Assembly (NCBI GenBank): GCA_012295275.1
Contig: CM022667.1
Span: 5,946,994-6,010,993, forward strand
Source of the DNA: Chrysomallon squamiferum
Lineage: Eukaryota > Mollusca > Gastropoda > Neomphalida > Peltospiridae
Reading direction: 5' to 3'
Length of the DNA: 64,000 bases
The position numbers were made by a program, and so were the translations under genes. Shown piece by piece: positions 1-10,465 of this stretch. The notes under the pieces were generated by a model. That model saw only the letters and a program-made list of their open reading frames with translations, was not told where the DNA came from and did no database searches. Position 1 is the first letter of the stretch; every line of letters begins with the position of its first letter.

Positions 1-3000
1 AGACATCCAGCTTCATTCCAGCTGTACTCCACTGACTTGGAGTTTTTCACTTCACGTAGAATGTGTGAGTTGTTTAACAGTTTGATGTGAGATGCTGGAT
101 TACTGTCAACTTCACATCTCAGAGACACTGGAGTCAGTTCATCAACTGTTATCTTTGTAGACTTTGAGTTTAAAGTCAAAGCTGTTATTGAGGTCTGATC
201 TGTAACAAGCAAAATATTAATGCCAACAATTATTTTAGGAAGCTTTTTATATAACTTTTATTTGATTCTTTTTTCACCCTTAAACTGCTTGATTATTTTT
301 CAGTTAGATACATATATATAATAATAATACATATCACCCATTGAAGAATTCAGAACAGGCTAGTCTGCAAAGGAACATTATTAAAAATAGATTATATTTA
401 TTGTCTTAGTTTGTGTCAGTCTATAACTAAATAATTTGTGATTTTTATGAATATTTTCTTTTCACTGAATGTAATTTATATTATGTAAGAATATTCAATT
501 TCAAATTCATTGTAGACTTTGAGTTTAAAGTCTAATTAGTGAATGGTGATCTGTAACAAGTAAAAGAGTATATTATTTTAAATGTAATTGATCGTTGACA
601 GTTTTAATTAAACTATCATGACAAAATAATTGTATTTTATTCATATCCTCTATTAAGACAGCATAATATAACAATCATACAACTGTCAGAACACCAGATG
701 TCATCAAAATAAATAAATGTGTGTATGTGTGTGTAACTTATTCACTACTAGACTATCATTATTATCTCGGAATTCAAATATTTCCAAATTTTAAAACAAA
801 CTAAAAATGTTATTCTGAAGAAATGAAAAACATCATGAATTTAGAGTCTTAGACCTAAACATTTTTCAATGCAAAAATAAAGACAGTACTGTTTTACAGC
901 CATAATTATTTATTAAGAAACTTTTACAATACTTCAAATAAATAATTTTTGTTTCTTTTTTGATAATGTCACATATTATAAATAAATGTTTTAAAAAGGT
1001 ACTTGCTTGTAATGTTAGAAACTTACACTGAACATCCAAGGTAACAGTTTTGTTTTTTGACTTGTTTGTGTTTACATTGGTGACAATACACACACAGACT
1101 CCAGCCTCTGTTCTGTGTATTTGTGTAAAAGAAAGTACAGCATCGTTTATTTCCTTTGTCTGACACTTCCACTTGTAAGAGCAGACTTCATCACAGTCTG
1201 CCTCACACAAAACAGCCACGTTTTTACCTTCTACTACCTGTACTGGTGAACTTCTGTTCTGTTTAATGTTTTCTGGACCATCTGAAAATACAAGTAAATT
1301 AAATTAATAATGATTGTTCTCTGTATTTAAATGGCAGACATTCATATGCATGCAAGTAACATTTTGCATACATCTAGGTTATTGTTTTGTTTTGTGCTGT
1401 TTATTATATTTTATTTATTTATTTACTTACTTATTGAATCTTAACAAATAACAAAGTAAATGTGGAAATGCCTCCAGATACAAAACATCTAATGCTGCTA
1501 TATTCTGAGGCACTAATACATTCAGCTGGATGATAATGTTTTTCTAATATTCTCAGAAAAATGTTTTGTTTTCATTAATATATCTGATTAAAATAATCTG
1601 AAGAGTCTTATATGTGTTTCTAACCAATGATATATGTTATTATATACTTCACTATCATACTTTTTTTAATACAAACCATAAAAATAGATTATTTATACTT
1701 TTACTTATAATCTTGAATTTTTGGTTTTATTTGTAATATTTCAAGGAATATTAAGACATATCTACCTATCGATGTACCATTTATTCAATTATATATCCAC
1801 TCCAATATAATAACAACTTGAAAATGTATAAAAATTCATTGATATCAGTCAGATTCTTCCTTAAATATATGAAATTTCTTTTATAAACTACTTCAGAACT
1901 CACAGTGTACTTTCAGAGTGAAACTTTTAGTGAGAGATTTGGCTGAGACTCTGTTAGTCACAGTACATGTGTACTTCTGTCCTGTCTGGTTTCTTCTCAC
2001 ATTTGTAACACTGAGCTCAGACCCTGACTCAGTCTGTTGATTGTTAAGAGACCAGGAAAACAAACATGGCGGCTTGCAGTCAGCAACACAGTTTACATTC
2101 AAATCATCTCCTTCTTCAACATTTCCTAGTGAAGTCAGCTCTACACTGTCTGGGCCACCTGAAACAGAAATAAATTAATAAACATAAACAAGTTAATCAT
2201 TTAATTTTGTTCTTGTTTTCCATTTCTTTTGAAATTTTTGTCTTTGGGATTTTGTTTAACAATACACCTTTCAAATGTAGTATGAGAATAATTTTGTTAG
2301 TAATAACTGTTACATCTTTTGCCTGCAGGAATGAAATATATAAACTTTATAGTGCAAAAAGCATACATATTTTTAAAATAAATAACGAAACAAACACATA
2401 GACACACAGCAAAATTCCTTTAAACCTAATACCCATGAGACTGTCTCAGTTGTTGGTTTATCCGGATGTTCGGTACACTGACATTTCAAGAAATAAACCT
2501 TATGGAATAAACAGGAGTGTAAAGAAAAAAAAACCCTGAAATATTTATATGAACTACATTATTTAAAAAACAGCAATAGCCAAATTAAAGTCTTTATAAA
2601 GACAGCTGAACTTTTATTTTTCTTCAAACACATTGTTAGTCAACTGGGAATTACTTTCAGAATTTTAAATAATTTTAACTTTAATAATTACATCTCAACA
2701 CAACTCCTTTTTGATGAACATTACGAAACACTGATACCCAAAATGGAAAACATTGTGGGATAGAAACAATTAAAATGTTGCAAGTTAAATTCATGGCTTC
2801 TTTGCTCATCACTGATGTAAACTCATTAGGTACAAAGAGCAATAAATTGGGATTTATTTTCTTATTGTGAAGAGATTGGGAAGATTTACTAATCTCGTTC
2901 CTAATAAAGATGGTATACTAGTTAAAATCATAAAAGAGTTAATTTAATGATAAAAGTTTTCACGTGATAACTGAAGTCAGCTGTCAGACTAGTTATAGCA

Positions 3001-6000
3001 CTGTTCCACAGGTTCTCAAACAGAAATCGGGAATGATACACTGAGTATGTGCATATCACATTTTACAGGCTGGTATGGTTTAGACAATGTATCATGTGAT
3101 GATTTTTGGTTGATTTTTTAATTGAGCAGTATTCAGAGGTAAAATTTGTATTAAATAAACCCAACTTGACTGGATAGTATTTACGGTATTCAGAGTAGAG
3201 AAAGTTTTGGTTTTCATTTATTATTTTCAGTTATTAAAGATGTATAAATCATGGAACCAAGCAATAAGCTTGTCAAATTTTGGAAATGGAAATGTAGGAT
3301 GAGGATAAGGATTGCCATTGCTTTGAAAACCTAGAGACTGGCTTAAGAAATACTTTAAATTTTTCTCTTTCACGATAATTTTTTTTTAACTTTCAATTGA
3401 AGACTTACAGCTTGTGTAAATAATTAGAAATAATGTAAACATTTCTGAAAACAAAACTTTTGTTGATTTAATGGTATGGATGAGCGTTAGAATTAATAAC
3501 AGTGTATGGACAATTGCTCACCACATCTACCACGTTTTTCATCAATACAGTTTTATTTTATGTTATGGTGTGTGTTTAAATGGTTGATTGCAGTGGGAAT
3601 GTCTGATAAATAAATAAATAAATTAATTAATTAAATAATTAAGATAACAAACAAGTTCAGCACATCATTTCAGCATAGAAATGTGAGTACAAGATTTCTT
3701 GAACAGCACATTACTGTTCAGTACAGTCTCATGTTTCCATCAGGAAAATCCTTGTTTTCTGAAAATAATTTCACTTTTGTTCTCAATAAGTATCTAATGG
3801 TTACTGAAAACTGTCTGTTGCCACTCGATATAAATAATAAAGTATTGTTGTGCAGCTAAACTGGGTTTCACTTGAGTCTGAATCATAATGTAATCAATCA
3901 GCTTGTATGAAAACACCAACAAACCAATGACATCAAGGACAGACACTGTCCAGGACAAGGTCACAATACCTTTCCACAAGAAGATAAGATGTTGTTAAGG
4001 TGTGTATGATGTTTCTGTTTTTCTTGAGAGATGACTGGATTTCCAACAGGGTCATATAAACAAGTCTCTTACAAAAGTAGCTGAAGAGTGCTGTGTACCA
4101 AATGAGAAAGCCTATCAAATGTCAATTTTTTGCAGTTTCATTGAAATAATGCACCCTGTAAAAAACATTACTCAGTGTTGAAAACAGTTTTCACAATTTA
4201 GCAGAAATGCAACATGAATGACAGGCATGATAAAGCTGTCATCCATGTGAGTATGTGTTACACCAGGAATAGTGAACGTTTGAAGAATTTGTTTTAACAC
4301 TCAGGACCTTATTCAAGCATAACAAATATAACATTTCTTCAAATCATTTGAAATTAGCACTAGTCCTATATTTAATTTACTGACATTTTCACCCAACTTG
4401 ATACTTTTCATCAGAATAAGAGCAATGCCAAAATTCATCCTCGTCCTTCACAGCTGACAAGAAAAACCTCACTATGCCAAGTTTTATGCAGAAGACAAGC
4501 AATCCTTTTTCTAAGCCAAAATGATATATTTAGATCTGATACACAGTTGACAATTTCATCATGAATAGGAACAACAAAGACTGTCAATACCGTATGGAGG
4601 ACTTCTTTGTTGAGTAGATGTGAAATAACAGTTTTTATTTTCTGATGTAATTAATCAATTTTGATGTTTGCTATTTCTGAACTTTAACTGTGTTTACATT
4701 CCATATGCTAATTCTTTTATCATTACCAACCCTTGATATTTACAAGTTAAAATAGGAAAAGGGCAGTTCAAGAAAGTTTCAATATAGCTGGAAAATAATC
4801 ATCTGTACTTAAAAGCATCTATTATCTGCCTATATTTTTTCTCCATCATGGGTGTTAATTGAATTTAAATCCAATTTATTTGCATTTAAATGCTCTCTTG
4901 TTTAATAAAGCAGCTTCTTACATTAAATTGTGTACAAATAGCTCACTTTGCTGTGAACTGTGACCTTGCTTATGTGATAGAGCTTTCATTCAAAAATGGA
5001 TTGTTTTTGTGTACAGCTCTGTAAAACTGGTTCTTAATAGCCACATAAGAATGAGTTTTGTGTTTGCAGAAACAAGACTGATGTTTCACAGATGTTCATT
5101 TTGTAGCTCTATGTGAGCAGTAAAACAAAGGTTTCAAAAATATATTTGTAAAGTGTGCTGACATTATTTCCAGCTTATTTTTATTCATTTTCATGTACAG
5201 AAACCACATTTGAAAATGAACACTGCCTGTTTACATTTTAGCACTAATACAGGCTCAGCATCTACTTTTTTGCATTAATTTATCAAAGTGGAATAATTAT
5301 AATAGCAAAACAAAAATTATACAAAATAAAAATAAAAATAACACACAAATATATAAATGTGAAAATTCACCAATAATATTACAATATAAATAACAAATAA
5401 CTAAACGGTTTTGGATTTTTCTCCTGGATGAGCTTACTTAACACCATTGTACAAATATATGTATAAAGATGTAGAGTAACCTATGGACTGATCACTGCAG
5501 TTAGTCTCTTAGATGTCATAACAAACAACAAGTGCACATCATTGAAACAGGACACCTTATTCTCTGATACTGAATTATCATAATACTTATAATGAGATAA
5601 TGTGAGTAACTATAATAATAATAATAATAATAAACACAATAAGTAAATAAATCTTAAAACAGACCAATATTTAATATGATGAATTTAAGAAAAACGAAAG
5701 ACCTATTAATTGTTTCATCCATTCAAGTGTGATTCTTCAAAGATATACTTAAATTAATGATTCTAGTCTTAGAAATTAAATTATTAGAATAATTATTAGA
5801 ATGATTTGTTTGTTAATTTTAATTTATTTCATGAATATTTTTATTTTCTTGCTATAATTAACATCTTTTTCATAAAAATATAATTATTTACTTACTACTC
5901 ATTTCTAATCTCAGTGGTTTACTGGACATTCTAGCAGTATTCAGTTTACAAATCCAGTCTGTGACATCCTGATCTGAAGCTTTGTTAATTGTCAGAGAAT

Positions 6001-7287
6001 ACTTCTTAGTTGTTGACAGTCTGCTGTTTGTCCCATCTCCACACTCTACAGAATAACTCTGTCTGTCAGCTGGAGGATTCCACACAGAACACTGATCTGG
6101 TTTCTGTCTGAGTGAAGCCAAAGCCACATTACCACCATCTTTAAAAAATACTATTCTGTCTTGAAGATTTTCAGCACCTGACACTGTACAAGTCAGAGTA
6201 AACTGTTTGTCTTTGACTAAATGAGATGAAGATCCAGACAAAGTCAATGAAACACAATCTGTAAAATAAAATTGAGAAAATTAAAAAAACACAAAAAAAA
6301 CCAATTGTATTCATTTATTCAGTTTTTATTTGTTTATTAATTTATTTATGGTTAACATTATTATTCAGTATTTCTAATGTAATTAACTCTATGGTTATTT
6401 AAGATAATGAGAGAAGTGACATCATCATTCATGGAAAATGATGCTATTTTTAACTGGCAGCAATGTCTGTGTGTGTGTGTTTTAACCACATTGAAAAGAA
6501 AATATAAAGTACAAACTATGGCTATTAATGGTCTTTGATGGGAAAATCATTACATGAAATGCAGCTGGAATGAACACTATAGAAATTGTGTAAAGTGCAG
6601 TATCTGTACATTGAATTAACAAAGACATATAGTTCTACCTGACTTACTATCATCATGCAGCAGTTGAGCACAAATATAGATCAACAATATTAGAAAAATC
6701 TTGTTCATGATTGCAAAATGAAAGTTTTTATTATTGTTTTCCCTTCCTATTACAGTTTAGATATATACAGTTTTAGGAAATTTAGTATTTGTAACATTTT
6801 GGGGTGTGTATTCCATTCATGTTGTAAATTGTTAATTACTCTTTAATTAACATAAACATTCTTTTGAAATTAGAAACAAAATTAGTTTTATCTATTGAAA
6901 TATCTCATGAAAAAAGAAAAATCAATACATAAAAACTGATAATAAAAAAAATGATATAATAAGTTAAAACATTTGTTTGAATTTTAGTTATAGTTAAAGA
7001 TCACAGTGCAAATGTATATTGAAAATATGTTTCAGTATTACTCCATTCACTAAATATTGAACAATATATATATATATAATGAAACAAAACTCAGGAAAAT
7101 GCGGCAGCTATCATACGTATGAATAAAATAATGTTAATTTTCGCAGCTGATAACCAATAAAAATTAAGTGTGAAGAGGTTGGGTTTTATTAAACAGTTTC
7201 TGTAAATTTACCTGAATACGTAACACTGCTCAAGAAGAAAACCACTAAAATCAGTTTCTTGTCGACTGTAGAAAACATCGTAGACAT
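1..7287 (-). CDS. Gene 1: Ig-domain receptor, 5' part (SP-A-B-C-D), 3' part outside the window
   Basis: Exons in transcript order, all on the minus strand: SP 7212-7287 (or from the ATG at 7278), A 5896-6258, B 1904-2158, C 1027-1281, D 1-199 (cut by the window edge). Each internal junction is GT..AG and phase 1, so the exons join in frame. SP encodes a short hydrophobic leader ending VTYS. A is an Ig V-like domain with a DxxxWxC-type F strand (DVTDWICK). B and C share an unusual C-x3-C-x3-C cluster ahead of the core Trp. D carries LRCEVDSNPAS and ends in this window before its YTC motif. No in-frame stop is seen in any exon. Introns hold no other gene; the largest (2159-5895) has nothing recognisable. 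The domain order matches gene 2, so E, TM and tail exons are expected upstream of base 1. A receptor of the innate or allorecognition type is inferred from architecture only. Confidence 0.8.
505..560 (-). pseudogene. Relic of a second D exon (5' end) in the C-D intron of gene 1
   Basis: The stretch around 511-532 repeats the start of the functional D exon (about 150-172) almost exactly, and 546-560 repeats its acceptor region (TGATCTGTAACAAG). The sequence between has decayed. It looks like the stump of a tandemly duplicated D exon. Confidence 0.55.
2159..5895 (-). other. Long A-B intron of gene 1
   Basis: 3.7 kb of AT-rich sequence between domains A and B. It contains a short (AAT)n run near 5607-5632 and a TAAA-rich stretch near 3608-3640. 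Small open frames at 3794-4118 have no domain signature and no splice partners. I see no gene here. Confidence 0.6.
5896..6258 (-). CDS. Gene 1 domain A exon (variable N-terminal Ig-like domain)
   Basis: 363 nt, phase 1-1, 121 codons. Core features are FTLTCTVSG (B strand Cys), KDGG, a second Cys pair around DQCSVW and VECGDG, and TDWICK (F strand Cys). The domain is V-like, with two extra cysteines that probably form a second disulfide. Compared with the homologous exon of gene 2 it differs at 22 nucleotides by eye: 18 change 14 residues and 4 are silent. The changes cluster in three short stretches. Confidence 0.85.
6648..6708 (-). CDS. Possible alternative signal-peptide exon of gene 1
   Basis: An ATG at 6708 opens a 20-codon hydrophobic peptide beginning MNKIFLILLIYICAQLL and ending at a consensus donor GTAAGT in phase 1, the same phase as the main signal exon. 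It could splice straight to domain A at 6258, giving an alternative leader. No equivalent was found in the matching intron of gene 2, so a chance ORF is possible. Confidence 0.4.
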
Positions 7288-7560
7288 AACTGATTAATTA
7301 TAAATAGAGTCAAGGTTTTAAATTAAAAGTTCGGTTCTCACAACAAGTTACAACACCTTGGCTTGCATTTCACTTCCTGGTTTCTTCTGTTAAAATGTGT
7401 ACATCTATTCGGTTTTAGTTAATGCAGTAACATCCGATTTTCCATTTGAATTAAAGTCACAGGATTACGGAGAATACCAGTCATGTAAATCTTAGTTTTG
7501 ACGTTGTGTTACAAATAGTAGCGATCTTTTGATACAACAAACTAATTTAACTCACAACGA
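7200..7560 (-). promoter_or_regulatory. Conserved 5' flank of gene 1
   Basis: The sequence upstream of the gene 1 start aligns with the flank of gene 2 (about 21930-22290) far better than the surrounding DNA does. On the gene strand it contains AACCAGGAAGTGAAAT (7367-7382). This is an ETS core (GGAAGT) that also fits the ETS-IRF composite element GGAANNGAAA (7368-7377). A TATTTATAAT run lies about 30 bp before the ATG. The start of transcription is unknown. Confidence 0.45.
7212..7287 (-). CDS. Gene 1 signal-peptide exon
   Basis: Two in-frame ATGs occur, at 7287 and 7278. The second matches the only ATG of the homologous gene 2 exon (MFSTVDKKLI), so 7278 is the preferred start. The leader is lysine then a hydrophobic run (LILVVFFLSSV) then VTYS. 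The exon ends TCAG followed by GTAAAT, in phase 1. Confidence 0.75.
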
Positions 7561-8865
7561 ACTTCCACTAAGTTTACTGTACTGAATATGAAAACTAAAA
7601 CGAGTCTACGCATTACCTCTGCTATCAACAGAACGAAGGGTTATGGTCCGGGAAGTGTGTAGACTTGCGTAGATGATCTGAAATGATTTCTATGTCCCGT
7701 TACTCGTTTACCGTCCTTTTTCTTGGTTGACGGGTGTGTGCAGTCAAACGTTAACAACGAACTAATTCTACATCACAGTTAGCACTGAGAATTTGTTTCA
7801 CAGGTTATGACAACGTTGCATGTATATATATATAATTTTATTTTAATTTGTTTGTTTTGAAACCTAATTTAATATTTTACAAAATCATTTAAATAATTTG
7901 ATTTGTTGGGGAAAAAAGACACTAACATTTTTTTTATTTATGAATTATTTAATTATTTATTTATTTATTTTTATTTATTTATTTATTTATTTTCCTTTCA
8001 TATATTTTAATTTTATTGTCGTTTTTGAAACTGGGTCTTTGTTAGTAATATACCTTACATCAAAGAAAGGTGCAAGAAAACATATTTTTAGTCGTACAAG
8101 GAAAGTATAATTTAATTAAATACAAAGACAACTTTTATCTTTACTCATGATGTGAGGACGCAGACTTTTAGGACAGAAATTAACATACAAAATGTATTCT
8201 GTCTTTAATCTCTTTATGCAGATTATAAACTAAAACCGCACAGTGAGAGTACGAAGCAAAATGTTCAGTTTGGAGGTGAACCAATTTTTCTCAGGTTTCA
8301 TAATTCAGATCTCGATTTAATGTGGCTAACTTCATAACAAATTACACTGGTTTTAAATTAGATACATCTTAGATATGAAATGTTAAATAAATTTAGAAAA
8401 TTGCATTTACTTTTTTCCTTATATTCGTTTTAATCTTCATTGACGCATGAATTCTGATTTTCACAGGTAAATGTTAAGGTATAAGCAATCCAGCAGGCCG
8501 CGTGGGTCGTTCATTTCGGTTAAAGCCGAGCTTTGTGCAGTTCCACTTCACTAATTTTCAATCTCGTTTGGGAAACTGATTGTCATGACCTTTTTAAGAC
8601 GTTTATATATTCTACTAGAAGTAGAGTAACATATAGTAGTAAAATAACAGTGCGTTGATCTAAACTGCAAAGTTAGAGAAACTGAACATTTCACACCATC
8701 TCACCAAATAGCTAACAGAAGATTTCTAGCAGCAAGCTCAGTTTTAATTGCGCTGTAACCAGTTCATTTGGAAAAGGATATTCTCTACAGCCTTTATCAC
8801 TGTCATAACATATCTATTTCTCAAATCCAGCCACTACTTGTTTCCAGCCTATTACCTAAAGTACA

Positions 8866-8913
8866 AACAGATTACTGGATACAGATTACTGGATACAGAT
8901 TACTGGATACAGA
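8866..8913. repeat. Short tandem repeat, 14-bp unit, three copies
   Basis: The unit ACAGATTACTGGAT is repeated three times head to tail and then degenerates. It lies at the edge of the retroelement relic. Confidence 0.8.
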
Positions 8914-9118
8914 AAACCCATCAAAGTATGTGCACTGTTTCTAGTAGAGTAATCTTCTCTAGTTCTTATATGGAGATGTTTCCCAGCATCTTCCGGACCC
9001 TTCTTTATTAGTTCAAGTGCATCGACTACAACTATCTCTGTTGTTATTCTCATCTCCCACATCTCGCTCATCTCTGTTTCAGATTCTGCATTTCCTTGAA
9101 AACGACGTTTCTCTCTGA
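8886..9118 (-). mobile_element. Relic of a non-LTR retrotransposon reverse transcriptase (C-terminal end)
   Basis: On the minus strand an open frame reads EKRRFQ, then MSEMWEMRITTEIV, VVDALELIKKG and GKHLHI, then ends soon after NSAHTL. This resembles the C-terminal tail of many non-LTR reverse transcriptases, where a W-x-(M/V)-x(n)-V-P-V-V-x-G-A-L-G segment is followed by K-x-L...LLGTAxIL(R). Only the last 60-75 residues remain, and no polymerase core motif is present. The match is from memory of the family, so the subgroup is not assigned. Confidence 0.5.
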
Positions 9119-9299
9119 AGGTACAGACATGTCCATAAAAAGGCAGTTTATTTTATTTGTTCTTTTTGTTCTTATTGTTCTTTACAATATTACATGTTAT
9201 CCTATTTAGATAATGTTGCAGCTGACCATAGAAATAATTTTGTGATTTCAGAATAACTATTTGGAAAGCATTACAGTACTAGATTAATTTTATTTGATG

Positions 9300-9562
9300 C
9301 GATGAGATCATTACATCAGTCATCATTACTTTCCTGCAGCAGCATCCTGGCTTTGTGTTTCAACATGACAACGTTAGGCTTACCACTAATCTTCTTGAGT
9401 GGAACCATATCGAAGTGTTGAATTGGGCATCAAAGTCTCCTGAATTGTTCCCAATTGAGCATGCATGGGCCTACTGGGCTACCACATACACAATCATTAT
9501 TGAGCCTCTCTCACCATTTTGGTAGATGTACCCCATGTTTCATTAGCTGACATTAAGGCACA

Positions 9563-9565
<3 letters not shown>
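9300..9565 (+). mobile_element. Relic of a Tc1/mariner-type transposase (C-terminal part)
   Basis: From 9343 the plus strand reads HPGFVFQHDNVRLTT, then WNHIEVLNWASKSPELFPIEHAW. These match the Tc1 family motifs FQxDNARPH (catalytic D) and HIxVLxWPSxSPDLNPIEHxW (third catalytic D/E region). A deletion has removed the residues between them. Downstream, VPHVSLADIKA fits the degenerate end of such transposases. No terminal inverted repeats were recognised. It is dead DNA. Confidence 0.75.

Positions 9566-9566
<1 letters not shown>

Positions 9567-9602
<36 letters not shown>
9567..9602. repeat. (GT)n microsatellite
   Basis: About 36 bp of alternating GT next to the transposase relic. Confidence 0.9.
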
Positions 9603-9603
<1 letters not shown>

Positions 9604-10355
9604 GTTCTTTAAAACATCATGCCAACATTTCTCAGCTACAATTTCCTAATTTATAGCCACTGGAAATTTCAACGTTTTTTATATGATCTAATTTTATGCA
9701 TGAAGTATATTTATATATAACTCGAATACTAACAGACAGGTGACATGGTATTTATTTTTATGAAATATATATCACCACTCAGATGAAAGTAAGAATTGAA
9801 AGTGCTTGTATTAAAGATTACATACGGAATCATTCAGTTATTTCCTCTTTACTTTCGATCACAGATAAAATCATGCTGTGAAATTACAAAAGAAAATGTT
9901 TAATTTATTCACTCATTCATTTATTTTATTTTCATTTCTTTCATTTTGCTTTTATTATATTTTATTATTTCATTGTTATTTTTTCAGTTCTTATAATACT
10001 GCAACAGAGGTCATGAGTTTGCTTAGAAATAACAAAAATAAAATGCAATATATAAAAATAAACTTTATCTGAAATTAGATATTAAAGCCATTATATTAGA
10101 GTAATTTCTGTGAATTATGCTTATATTTCCAGTGTTGGGAGTCTATAAAAATATCTTCAGTTAGAATACAATCCCTCCTCAGTCAAATGTACAGGCTCAC
10201 AGAGACAGAAACGTAGTCAACTGAGGTCATACGTGTGGATGTTACTTAATCACGATTTGAAAAAATCCTCAAACATCAGAAATCCGTTCCATTCACAGGA
10301 TGGTTCTTTAAATAAACAAATATGAAACACACTACAGAAACGAAAACGTCTGAAT

Positions 10356-10465
10356 TCAGCCTGTGACTTGTGAGTTTTCATAGACGGTGAGTACAGAGTA
10401 TGGTGAGTCTTTTCTAGCTTCCAGTGATGAGTAATTGTTTGTAGTATCTGTGTTTCTCTCAGTAT
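10356..10465 (-). CDS. Gene 2 last exon (J): ITAM-like tail
   Basis: 110 nt ending in TGA. It encodes YSSLEARKDSPYSVL, which fits YxxL-x(6-8)-YxxL with a spacer of seven, followed by TVYENSQ, whose YEN fits a GRB2-type SH2 site (pYxN). The exon is strongly conserved in genes 3, 4 and 5. Confidence 0.88.

Larger units (their letters stand above)
7561..10355. other. Intergenic region between genes 1 and 2
   Basis: The region holds the upstream flank of gene 1, two transposon relics (8886-9118 and 9300-9565), a (GT)n run and the presumed 3' UTR of gene 2 next to 10355. The stretch 8480-8760 is less AT-rich than its surroundings and unidentified. No cellular gene is visible. Confidence 0.6.

Noticed and set aside
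3794-4118. Two overlapping open frames in the long gene 1 intron
   Set aside because: Short, no homologue in other copies, no domain signature.
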